64,000 nt of DNA from Cycas panzhihuaensis. Lineage: Eukaryota; Cycadophyta. Where the stretch lies: NCBI GenBank assembly GCA_023213395.1, contig CM041465.1, positions 101,377,741-101,441,740 of the forward strand, written 5' to 3'. The first letter of the stretch is position 1. The number at the start of each line of letters is the position of its first letter. Shown here piece after piece: positions 54,808 to 64,000 of this stretch. The notes under the pieces were generated by a model, which was not told where the DNA came from, did no database searches, and was given only the letters and a program-made list of their open reading frames with translations. Made by a program: the position numbers and the translations under genes.

Positions 54808-56716
54808 TAGTATAAGATCCCAAGGTTTGAATCCTTGAGGGTAACATTGTAGAGCCTTTGTACATGTTATTATTTTGATCTTTTTAGAAGTCTTATCAAT
54901 TTCTTAAAGAACTTATATTGTGCCTAATTAATGACCTATTCATTGTTCATTTGAAGGATTATTTCAAGTTATTTAAAGCAAGCTTTTATTATACTTTATG
55001 CACATTTTTAAGGGACTATTTTTCAAAGTATTTAGAGCTATTTCATCATTGTTTTTCAACTTTAAAGGGGTTGTTTTGATATTATTTAATGGTTGTTCAA
55101 AACCTATTTGGAGCTATTATTAAAGGCTATTTTAAAGCTTGTTTTGAAGTTGTTTCAAAACTATTTTTTAAGCCTATTTTTTAGAGATTTTAAAGTTGTC
55201 ATAGAATTGTTTTAAAGCTGCAGACTTATGTTTTTTATGACCAAATTTTAGGCTATATATGGGCCTATTTTATAACATGCAAGTTTTGATTCAAAGGTTG
55301 CAAGATACATATTTAAAGCTTATTATTTGAAGCAAAAATTATTGTAGAGGAGCTTTAAATGCAGGCCTTATTACCCTACATAAACAATAAATTTGCTATT
55401 AGTAAAAGGGAGTCAAACACATCAAATCCACTGCTAAAAATATAAAAAGAAATTAAAGGTCTTGTGATAGTTGTTTACAACATTAGTTATATATGCTATT
55501 GCTATAAGTGTTATTGTTATACAAGCTCCAAGATTATGAGGAATTGGACTATGGCATGGAATTGGTTGGTTCAAATTCTATTGTCTATTCTAAGTAAAAA
55601 GATTTAGTACCCTAGCTACTATTGAGTTCTATTAGTTATATGTCCATCAAAAATATATTGTTCTATAATGTACCAAAAATTACATCCCTTTATTATGTAT
55701 TCAATTCATCCTTGGTGATGTCATTTACTATGCAAGCATCCTCCACAACATGCAAACTTCATGTTGTAACTATTCAAACTTTCACTCCAAACTTAGTTGG
55801 CATGCTACTAGAGTTTCCCATTACATTTGTTATGGATATTACATATTCTGTTGGGTTAGCCTCGTGACATATACAAAAGCATAGGAGTAATATTTAAATA
55901 CATGAATACTACAAAGCATTAAGCTTGAGTAGGAGATATGTACTATCATACACTTAACAGTTTTACCCAAAATTAAAGGCATTATGAGGGATCAATCCCA
56001 TGATGTAATCTATTAAGTTGTTAGAGAAAATCATATGAGTGTTATTGATAATTCTAATGGTGGTTGGGCGAGTACTAGTAATGAATATAATCCTATAACT
56101 TGTAACCCTACAAAAATAGTGGTTGTCAATGAAGAAACCCCTATGTAGACCTATAATAATGGCAGTCACTGAAAAACAAGACAGAGGAAAGTGGTGACTA
56201 AATCCTAATGAGATTAGGGTGAAAATTATTTGATAAAAATATTTGATTTTTCATTTTGGCGGATATGATTTCTTTATGAAATCGATTCAAATTTTTTTGT
56301 GTTTGTAAAATCTTTATTAATTAGATTCAATAATTTTTTGGGTCTATCTAGCCCTTATTTGTATAAGCCTCGAGTCACATTAAGTACCCATATAATCTTT
56401 AACTCACTAGTGAAAGGGGCTAAGCCCCCAATTTTTAGTTTTCATAGAGTCACTTTCACTATTTTGGTAATAACTTCAACTATGAGGCTCTGTTTTCAAT
56501 CTCATTAGTTGCATTAGATTTATAACTAAGAGAAATTTTATTTGGCATGTCACTTAATACTATTTGGAGTTGATTTAGTATAAAAACTTTAGTTTAAAGG
56601 CAAAAGTTTTCTTTAAAACTTCATTCTTTTAACACTTTCAAGCACATATATATATTTTTAAAGGTTATTATAGGTATTTATTAAAGGTTATTATTAGAGA
56701 TATATATTTTAAGGTA
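54808..56716 (+). other. Interior of element K, apparently non-coding
   Basis: Stops in all frames. At 54940-55230, words such as TTTAAAG, TGTTTT and CTATTT recur irregularly as a cryptic repeat. A stretch at 56190-56590 resembles 59140-59570 elsewhere in the window. Confidence 0.65.
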
Positions 56717-56954
56717 AAATTGACCAATGAGGTTCTCTAATTGATGGTGAGCTTGTACTATAAGTATGCACATTATTATTCATTCTAATTTGAGTTTTGG
56801 CCATTTCTCCATCTCTTGTGTTTATTTGTACATTCTTCATCTTCTTTGTGCTTCATTATTATATCAATATCTCATTATCTTAGTTCATTTATTACATGTA
56901 TAGCATATTATTTTTCTAACATGGTATAGAGCTTTGCATGCTTATTTTCTAATA
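56717..56954 (+). repeat. Element K 3' LTR
   Basis: Matches 54571-54807 base by base in spacing, including the 33-base terminal duplication (first end at 56921, second at 56954). Confidence 0.8.
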
Positions 56955-57490
56955 ATATTGACAGTCACATCAAATAACCTTGGTAATTTTCCCACTATCA
57001 TCTCAATTATTTCCTATTTTTTAATGATTACCATTGTGCTTAACAGATTATTTCTGATCGTGGTGATTTTATGAACAAATTTTATCACAATTTCTATTTC
57101 ATAAATATATAATTTAAACAACTCCTCTTTAAGAGCAAGTATCTTAGCTTTGTTCTTATGAGTATATAAGTTCTCAAGAGCTTTCTAAATTTTAAAGCAA
57201 GAGTTTAGTATCTCAACATAGACCAATAAATAAACAAAAATTGACAATTTCAATGTTATCACTCCTTGGTTATCTCATTCTTCCCAATTATTTAGGGTAT
57301 CATCAGTAGTACCTGATTTCTTTTCTACTTCAATGGTTAGATTCCATTCATTTCTAGCATATAAAAGTGTCTCTATTTTGAATTTCTATATGTGGTAATA
57401 GACTTTAGTTAACTTGTCTTATTTGGGTAAGAATAAAAAAGACAAAGCCATTTTTTGTAAACATGGACTAAAATTGCAAAGAACGATCAT
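56955..57490 (-). pseudogene. gag: Element J gag N-terminal part
   Basis: The minus strand from about 57450 reads YHIWKFKIETLLYARNEWNL (gag W-x-K-x-x-L box), then a middle part with stops, and IRNNLLSTMVIIK and KLPRLFDVTVNI next to K (the S-LP-S(F/Y)D-x(V) box). It joins NNHNAKMTLDEL across K. The start codon was not fixed. Confidence 0.8.
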
Positions 57491-57824
57491 ACAGTTGTAT
57501 ACTTTTCATACGATATTGAAATTATATGGACCAAAATAAAACCTACCTCAAATCAAAGAGCAAGATGAGAGGATTAAGAATCTATAATTTATTTCTTGAG
57601 TTGTTATCCCAATAGAGAGAAATTTGGCCTAAAAATAATAGAGGAATGATTAGGATTTTTCCTAAAAAACTTTTAATTTTCTTTAAAAAATCCATAAATT
57701 TCTTTAGAATAATATTCAATCAATTTGTATTTAATGTATACTAAATTTAAGAGTAGATTTCCCTAAGATTTTATAGAAATATGAGAGAAAAATAGAGCTT
57801 GATCTTTAAAAAGATGTGGACTAA

Positions 57825-58100
57825 TTTTTCCTTTGAAATAGGGTCAAAATAGCTTCAAATGACTTTGAGCTAGTTGAGAAAGATGAAGATCATACCAAGA
57901 TCTAATTGATAGCTAAATTTTATTAAATTCTGAGCACTTTGAATTTTCATCTATACAAGTGGTTTTTTCTTCAAAACAGGGTCAAAATGGATTCAAATGA
58001 CTTCAACTTTATTGAGAAAGATTAATAGCATACCAAGATTTAATTATTGGTCAAATTTCATGAAATTCTAAGCACTTTGAATTTTCATCCGCACATGTTC
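57825..58100 (-). repeat. Tandem repeat, 138-bp unit, in leader of J
   Basis: GGGTCAAAAT at 57841 recurs at 57979. Both units share CTTCAAATGACTT, TTGAGAAAGAT, CATACCAAGAT and the string GCACTTTGAATTTTCATC. Confidence 0.9.
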
Positions 58101-58289
58101 ATACAGTTCCATACAATTCTGTATAATTAAACTTTATCTCCTGTTTGCCTCTACTTTGATTTTTGTTTTCACCTTTATTTGACTAATATTTGATCATGAA
58201 GAAAAATGGATAATTGATGCTTCTATTTTCAAGCAAAATTATCTTCTATTCATGGACAAAAACCCTCTCTCGCACAAGTGGGAGAGCAT

Positions 58290-58301
58290 GCTCTAATACC
58301 A
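58290..58301 (-). other. Element J primer-binding site
   Basis: Complement TGGTATTAGAGC, directly beside the LTR; one C to T from canonical. Confidence 0.9.
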
Positions 58302-58495
58302 TGTTGTATTCAATAAAGGAATGATGTCTCATTTTTTATGGGAGGGACTACCTCCTTAAATATACATAAGGATATGTAACTATTACAAATAAAATTGTAA
58401 CAGTAGCATGTGACAATCCTACATTAGGAGTTATAATAAGAGGGTTTAATAACATTGCCCTTAGAAGTCCTAGAATAAAACATTATATTCTAACA
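58302..58495 (-). repeat. Element J right LTR (5' LTR on minus strand)
   Basis: From TGTTGTATTCAATAAAGG to ATATTCTAACA; matches 50704-50896. Confidence 0.93.
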
Positions 58496-58500
58496 CGTTC

Positions 58501-60136
58501 TTTGTCTATCATGGATTATAAATTTGTAATAATATAGAGTTGATAATAACACACATCTATGCTAATTATGTAGGCCAAAGTGATACAAAAAACTAAAAAA
58601 TTAATGCTAAATGTTAAAAATATATTAGATAGCCAATAAATATATATAACATTATGAATGAGATCCACCATCTAAATGAAAATATTGTATTGGAAGACTC
58701 TAACCATTTTTCCATGCTGGGACTAATAAAAGTATTAGTAAACTTTCTCCAAGATTAGAGTACTAATTTCTAGAAATCTAATTTCTCTAAGTGTTATGTT
58801 GGTAAAACTTCTTGAAGAGGTAAGTATATTCTTAAGTGCATTAGAGATGAGTGCAGCTTTTCAATCTATCGAAGCATGTAACTGTGGATACGTTAAACTA
58901 TTTGTGAGAAGGTCACAACTCTATATCACACTTATAACCAAGATATAAAATCTATAATGCCATTTGCAATATCCAAGTAGAAATCCTATGTGCAACCCAT
59001 GGATAATTAATCGACATAGATAAAAAGATGAAGTAACATACCAAAAATAGCCACAAACGCAGACAACGTAGATGTAGATAAAGACAAATTTGAAATGTTA
59101 ACCTAACACCTTTTTTTTGGGGGGGGGGGGGGGGGGGATTTTTTTGATCAAAACCCTAAAGTATAAAGTATTTAGGGTAAAATTATTTCATTTATTTATT
59201 TTTGTAAACTGACGAATGTCATGCATTTGTTTAATTTGTTATATTCCTTTTATAATTGCAAAACGATTTAAAGCTAGTTTGTTTGAATTTTGGATCCATA
59301 ACCCCCTTATCACTAGCCCCCAGTTCTTTTAACCTCCTATATGACCCTATCTCTTGATACAAAAGTGGCTTAACCCCTTATTTTTAGCCACCCCATCTTA
59401 AAAGAGTTACATGTATATTTTTCTTTATAACTTCATCATTCATAGTCCAAATCTAGAATCAAAAGCTGTGTTGGATTCCTAACTTAAAGACCTTCAATTT
59501 GGCTAGTCATTTGAGCATCTTTGAAGTTGTTTTAAGGGGTAAAACTATGTCTAAAGTCAACAAAGTACATCACAACTAAGGTGAGTCCAGGTATGTAACT
59601 TTATTTATCATATTTCTTTATATTTCCTTAATATTTTTAATTCAATTTAATACTTTATTGATAAATTATAAAATTTATGAATTAATAGCATTATTATATC
59701 CCTCCTTTTATTAACAAAATTATTTAATTCATCGATATTTAATATGGTTATTATTCTAACTTTATTTATTTATAAATAAGTTTATTTTATAATATTCTAC
59801 AAATTTATTATAATCTTTACTATTTATGTTTACAAATATATTTTTAAATAATATAAATAATAAATGTGATTCAAAGGAATACCGCCCTCTATTTCTTTTA
59901 CAAATTACATAATCTATTTATAAAAATATTATGGTGTCTTTATTTCATTAATTTAATCTTGTTATACTTTAATTTAGAAATGAAATTATTGTGATTATAT
60001 TCATATTTCATGTTTGTTGTCTACTATAATAATTATTTTAATTTAAAAGTTTATTTTTGTCAAACACCTTATCTTTTTATTTTTTTATTAAAAAGGATAT
60101 CTATTTATATCAAGTTATTTTTCTAAAATAGTTGTT
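58501..60136. other. Unassigned region between J and copia O
   Basis: No coding motif. The left part should be the interior of element I. The part from about 59140 resembles the interior of K (56190-56590), and the remainder may be leader of copia O. The T8G20 homopolymer lies at 59111-59138. Confidence 0.45.
59111..59138 (+). repeat. T8G20 homopolymer junction
   Basis: Eight T followed by twenty G, then AT7. It is by far the longest G-run in the window and sits in AT-rich sequence. Confidence 0.95.
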
Positions 60137-60294
60137 ATGTTAAGGACAACCCCCTCTACCCAAATTCTAGTTCTAAATAACTCAAATTATATTAACTAAA
60201 AAGTCAAAGTATTTGACTAACGTAAACAACAAAAGTTATAAAAATATGTGATAGGGAAGTTTATAAAACTTCTAGATACAATATTGAATACCAA
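60137..60294 (+). pseudogene. gag: Copia O gag, N-terminal piece
   Basis: ATG 60137 opens MLRTTPSTQILVLNNSNYIN, with a stop where NY-x-W is expected, then KYVIGKFIKLLDTILNT. This is the copia gag N-terminus (NY..W, then L-x-YV-G). Element M is inserted at the codon after Thr, and the frame resumes at 62349. Confidence 0.8.
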
Positions 60295-60559
60295 TGAAGT
60301 GAGCCTACACCATATGTTAGAGAGGGATATGATCCTCCATAATATGAGGATTAATAGGATTGGTTGACATAAAGGTAGGAATATAATAATATGGGGGTGA
60401 GTGTTAGATATACCCCACTCTATTATAAAGAGAAGAATACGATACAATGATATGTTAATGGATGTTCTTCAGAGCCCTTCCTTCTTCTTTCATCTTATTT
60501 CTTCTATTTATCTTTATATTTCTCTATATTGATTTGGTTATAGGATTAGGCATGTAACA
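60295..60559 (+). repeat. Element M 5' LTR
   Basis: Contains a TATA-like CTATTATAAAG near 60420. Followed by AG and the PBS. Confidence 0.92.
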
Positions 60560-60561
60560 AG

Positions 60562-60574
60562 TGGTATTAGAGCC
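60562..60574 (+). other. Element M primer-binding site
   Basis: TGGTATTAGAGCC, initiator tRNA-Met type. Confidence 0.9.
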
Positions 60575-61319
60575 ATTTTAAGATCCATACAAGAGCTAGG
60601 GATCTATTTTTAGCCAAAAAAAAAAAATTAAGGTTTTTAGCATACGGAAGTTCTACTCGTTGAGAGCAAAAACAAAAGATTTTTTAAGAAACATCAAAGA
60701 ATTTGAGACGAAAGGGCCCGTGCCATAAATTTTGAGTAGTCATAGTGTTAGTTTTAACAAAACGTTACAGAAATTATAGCTGATTTTATTTCAACCTACT
60801 TTTCCATTGCTATATTTTTTGGACAGATTTGTAACCTCAACTTCAAAGAGCCATAACTTTGGCTACATATATCTAAATGACCTCAAATGTCTTTTGATTC
60901 TGTGTGTTTTTAAATTTTCTTTCCAATGGAAGTAGTTTGAGGTTAATTAGAGGTCAGATGAAAGATCTATTGGTATTTTATTAGAAGGTACTATTATAGT
61001 CCTTAGAAACCCTAGTAACAAATTTCTTAAATGGCTATAACTTTTGATCTAGATGTCAGAATTTGATTCTGTCTAAACTGTTGGAATCGTATTTTAGTGG
61101 CTATGATTTTTATCCATATTTTATGTACTTTTGAGCAATATTTTTTTTTTTAATTTTAAAATTAAAGTTTCTATATTGTATACTTAGCCACAAAACTATT
61201 ACACTTAAGGCCTAATATCTCTTTTTTTTGTATTAAAATTGGGGGATAACTAGCTATAGACACCCTCTAATCTCTCCTACATCTATACTATTATAGTTAC
61301 AAAAAGGCTTATACCTCAT

Positions 61320-61850
61320 ACATTTAATGCTGATGAGACTTTTTCTATAGATGATTGGGTTAAAGATATATATATATTTAAAATCACTTGATGATAACTA
61401 CATGTGCAACGAGGAGATGACTAAAGTAGCCTGATTATATCTACAAGCAGAGGCTTACCTTTGGTTTAAGGAGTGGTATAACATAACTAGTCTATTTAAG
61501 GCATTTTCTTGGCTACAACTTAATATTCGTAGAAAATATAATGCTTCTTGGCGGAAGGAGATACAAAACCTTGAACAAGACAAATAGGAAGCCTACAAAA
61601 TACTTGAGAAGTATAATCAAAGGTGGAACAAGGAATTCTTCCCACTCCTCATTGTCAAGAGCAAAAGAAAAATGATGAGGGAAAAAAGAAGCACCAGGGT
61701 AATGCAATAGAAACTGTTGGTCATTCCACATCACTAGTTGTAATCAAGGACAAGGAAGACCATCACTCATCAAAAGTTGGAGCATATACCAACGTGGGAC
61801 CTTATCGACATCCATATTATCAGGAGACTCAGCATTGACACACGTATTAT
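61320..61850 (+). pseudogene. gag: Element M gag (broken)
   Basis: The frame reads FSIDDWVKDIYIFKI, then CNEEMTKVA-LYLQAEAYLW, FKEWYNITSLFKAFSWLQLN, IRRKYNASWRKEIQNLEQDK and AYKILEKYNQRWNKEFFPLL. This is the Retrotrans_gag fold region (A--W(F/W)--W, W--F---L), of the type common in gypsy gag. It then shifts frame into a Lys/His-rich tail (61623-61838). No zinc knuckle, protease or RT was found, so M could at best have supplied capsid protein. Confidence 0.78.
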
Positions 61851-62088
61851 ACAAAGCCCTCACAAACTAAGTACCCCAAATATATAAATCGTTCAAGCTT
61901 GAGGTTCCAAGGTTACAGAGATTCTAGACATACAAAGATCTACTTGGGATGGATAAATCCTTATTCTATGTGCAGATTTTTAGATGACCTTCGATGGACC
62001 TATCGATTGGATACCAGTAGCAAGAGGTGGTCACATGCATCTATGTATTAGGATGCTTTGAGGACGAAGCATCTGAGGGCAGAGGGAA

Positions 62089-62343
62089 TGTAGTGAACCT
62101 ACACCACATGTTAGAGAGGGCTATGACCCTCCATTATATGAGGATTAATAGGATTGGTTGACATAAAGGTAGGAATATAATAATATGGGGATGAGTGTTA
62201 TATATACCCCACTCTATTATAAAGGGGAGAATATGATACAATGATATGTTAATAGATGTTCTTTGAAACCCTTCCTTCTTCTTTCATCTTATTTCTTCTA
62301 TTTCTCTTTATATTGATTTGGTTACAGGATTAGGCATGTAACA
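62089..62343 (+). repeat. Element M 3' LTR
   Basis: Begins TGTAGTGAACCTACACC after the purine tract and ends GGCATGTAACA before TSD ACCTA. Confidence 0.92.
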
Positions 62344-62348
62344 ACCTA

Positions 62349-63418
62349 CGTGATCTATCTAATGAACTATGATGGAGCCCTCAGCACCATCTTAACCTCT
62401 CTCTTACTAGAAATACATAGATAATTCATTGATTTAGATAAACTTGCAACTATTTAAGCTAAGTTAAAAGAAAAGTATGATAAGGTAGACACCACTTAAA
62501 TTGCCATACTTTAGCAAAAAAAATATGACTTAAAATTTGAGAATTTTCCTAGAGTTGAGAAGTTTCTATCAAATCTTTAACTCATAAGTATAGATCTAGG
62601 AAACTACACTAAATTAATTAAGGAAGATGATAAAATAATAATCATAATCCATGCAAAAAATAATGATACACTCATTCATCTTACCATCAATAAACTTCTA
62701 AAGTCTTTCAATTAATATAAAATTGCTAGACAATAGTGTGGGCACCCCCCTACTTCATTTGATCAACTTACAAATCAACTGCTTAAATATTAGTCTATAT
62801 TAGTTTAAACAAAAGAAATTTGAGATCCTTTTCATGCTCTTTCCTACAAAAATAAGCCACAAAATAAATCTAGAAATCAAAATAATTAATAAAACAATAA
62901 TAATAATCATCCCAAATCTCAAAAACCTTATAGAGGTTATTCTTTAAATAACAATTATAATTAAAATTCTAAATATATAGGAACATCTAAAAACTAAAAC
63001 TCAATACTTGGGCATTCATTTCAAACAAAAAATACTTTTAAAGTTTATTATAATCAAAAGATCACTTGTGGTTATTACCATAAAAAAGGGCACATAATAG
63101 ATGTTTGTAGAAATATGTTAGCATCTAAATCTTGGAAAGCTTTAAAAGGGATTTAATTAAGATCCCACAATTCTCTAACTACTTCTACTTCTACCTTTTC
63201 AACACCTACCATAATATCACTCTCCTCGATTCTAGATTTTGGTGCTTTCCATCGCATAACAAGACATAAGGAGTATCTATTTACTTATCAACTAGGTTCT
63301 AATTCTGAAGAGAAAATCTCTTTTAGTAGTAGTTTCTAACTGAAAGTTGAAGGAACAGATGATGTAAACTTGAAAAATAGTTATATTAATGATGTTTTTT
63401 ATATTCTCAAATTATTAC
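62349..63418 (+). pseudogene. gag: Copia O gag C-terminus and protease
   Basis: The frame continues VIYLMNYDGALSTILTSLLL, KLKEKYDKVDTT, ENFPRVEKFLSNL and KEDDKIIIIIHAK (the UBN2 gag body), then an Asn-rich linker. The knuckle CGYYHKKGHIIDVC (second Cys lost) comes at about 63070-63110. The protease SILDFGAFHRITRHKEYL near 63220-63270 has DSGA-H-IT changed to DFGAFH (Ser to Phe by C to T). It reaches YINDVFYILKLLP and is cut by the LTR of N. Stops fall mostly at Gln/Trp. Confidence 0.85.
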
Positions 63419-63806
63419 CATTGGGGTTAATGCTCATCACCCCTCTCCCACATTCCAACCAAGAGTGCACACCTCATCTTCATCAATTTGTGCTCAACAT
63501 GTCTAGGTAAGTATAAGATAAGTTTAGTTAATTTGAGTTAAGTTTATTTTGAGTTAAGTTTATATTATTTTATTGTTATTTAAATTTTAGGGGTTTAGAA
63601 GTTTCCCTCCTCTCCCGAACTATATAATTTTAGGTGTATGTAACCTTGGTGTCTTTAGACAGTGCCTTCATTATTGGACATTTGTACTACTCTCTTTACA
63701 AAATGGATTGAATACAATGGCTCTCATGTTTGTGCAATAATGATGTATTGATATATTGATGATTTATTCATGTTTTGCCCTATTCTCCTGCATTCTATTT
63801 CCTTCA
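63419..63806 (+). repeat. Element N 5' LTR (E family), element runs off the window
   Basis: Starts about CATTGGGGTTAATG and ends TTTCCTTCA. It matches the E LTR and is longer through an internal GAGTTAAGTTTA duplication near 63520-63560. The sequence after the PBS (to 64000) matches the leader of E from about 35100. Confidence 0.88.
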
Positions 63807-63860
63807 TCTGGTATCAAAGCTTGCTTTAGCTCTATTATTTCCTTCATATGGTATTAGAGC
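63797..63860 (+). repeat. Duplicated LTR end and PBS in element N
   Basis: TTTCCTTCAT followed by TGGTAT(C/T)A(A/G)AGC occurs twice, at a 40-base offset: PBS copies are at 63809-63820 (TGGTATCAAAGC) and 63849-63860 (TGGTATTAGAGC). Confidence 0.9.
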
Positions 63861-64000
63861 AAAAATTTTACTGGGCTATTGCATATTCATTTAAAGTTTT
63901 GTGAAGAAAAAAGAAGATTTATTGGCATTTTGAAGCAAATCTACTTACAAGCAAGCAATACCAGTTATATTCATTTTCTGTAAAGTTTTTTTAGCAGTTT

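Larger units (their letters stand above)
54452..56954 (+). mobile_element. Non-autonomous LTR element K, nested in gag of J
   Basis: LTR1 (about 54452-54807) and LTR2 (about 56717-56954, lacking roughly the first 115 bases) match from GATTGGCCAATGAGG to the end. K separates two pieces of J gag (DVTVNI on the right, NNHNAKMT on the left). TSD candidates ATTAT or TTATT / ATATT match imperfectly. The 1.9-kb interior has no coding motif. Each LTR ends with a 33-base tandem duplication that includes a PBS-like sequence. Confidence 0.82.
50704..58495 (-). mobile_element. Ty1/copia element J, minus strand, hosting K
   Basis: LTRs 50704-50896 (193 bases) and 58302-58495 (194 bases) flank a full copia gene order on the minus strand. 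The TSD is CCTTC / CGTTC (50699-50703, 58496-58500). The PBS adjoins the right LTR and the purine tract (minus AAGAGAGGG) adjoins the left LTR. Gag is split by element K. The short LTRs and two zinc knuckles separate it from the B/C family. Confidence 0.92.
60295..62343 (+). mobile_element. Short gag-only LTR element M, nested in copia O
   Basis: LTRs 60295-60559 and 62089-62343 (265 and 255 bases) begin TG(A/T)AGTGA(G/A)CC and end GCATGTAACA. The TSD is ACCAA / ACCTA. Removing M with one TSD restores the gag frame of O. A PBS follows LTR1 and GGGCAGAGGGAA precedes LTR2. The interior of 1.5 kb holds only a gag-like frame. The small size and gag-only content match the TR-GAG type of non-autonomous element. 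Confidence 0.92.

Noticed and set aside
54820-54846. tRNA T-arm-like GGTTTGAATCC with flanking complementary bases in K
   Set aside because: No anticodon arm, D arm or acceptor stem could be placed around it; it is a small hairpin only.
1-64000. Possible host gene, tRNA, rRNA or CRISPR array
   Set aside because: Every protein motif recognised belongs to a retroelement. No cloverleaf, rRNA-like or regularly spaced direct-repeat array was found by reading. A profile search would be needed to exclude small RNAs.

Overview
This window is a stack of nested, mostly dead retrotransposons. I found no host gene, rRNA, tRNA or CRISPR array. The element types are plant ones: Ty1/copia LTR elements whose primer-binding sites match the plant initiator-tRNA-Met type (TGGTATCAGAGC and variants), a Tat/Athila-like Ty3/gypsy pol remnant, and an L1-type LINE whose ORF1 resembles DUF4283 plus a zinc knuckle. 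The old nested copies, AT-rich base composition and many Trp/Gln-to-stop changes suggest a heavily methylated, repeat-rich seed-plant genome. A gymnosperm is possible, but the species cannot be read from this sequence. Element letters (A, B, C and so on) are my own labels. Boundaries given as exact were fixed from matching LTRs and target-site duplications (TSDs).

Layout. 1-12775: copia B (minus strand); its left LTR is cut by the window edge and split by copia A (plus, 316-7862, TSD CCTGA/CTTGA). 12776-13698: unassigned. 13704-17317: non-autonomous LTR element G (TSD TTTAG). 17877-17940: microsatellite. 18120-20345: decayed gypsy pol. 21900-50083: one LINE split into three pieces. Its ORF1 is interrupted by copia H (minus, 23040-27228). 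Its ORF2 is interrupted at the endonuclease by a 20.5-kb block, 27473-47991. That block holds copia D (plus, about 27473-43679) and the LTR element F (minus, to 47991). D contains copia C (minus, 30545-34581, TSD AGAAA, same family as B) and gag-only element E (plus, 34716-40549, TSD TTGAT). E contains a solo LTR of the B/C family (36394-37017, TSD TGACT). 50084-50443: an LTR plus PBS (element I) inside the LINE 3' end. 50704-58495: copia J (minus, TSD C[C/G]TTC), whose gag is split by non-autonomous K (about 54452-56954). 60137-63418: gag and protease of copia O (plus), split by gag-only element M (60295-62343, TSD ACC[A/T]A). O is then cut by the LTR of element N (63419 to the window end), which is of the E family.

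Removing each insertion with one TSD copy restores the host reading frame where I checked it: D across C, D across E, and O across M. This supports the nesting model independently. The main points for follow-up are: (1) non-autonomous elements that keep only LTRs and a PBS, or those plus gag; (2) LTR ends that carry an extra PBS copy (K, N); (3) a GC-rich palindromic block in the B/C-family LTR where breakpoints recur; (4) B and D, which kept their frames but were killed by nonsense transitions, against A, which has nearly identical LTRs but indel-broken genes; (5) the D/F/LINE junction, which lacks the sequence expected from simple nesting.
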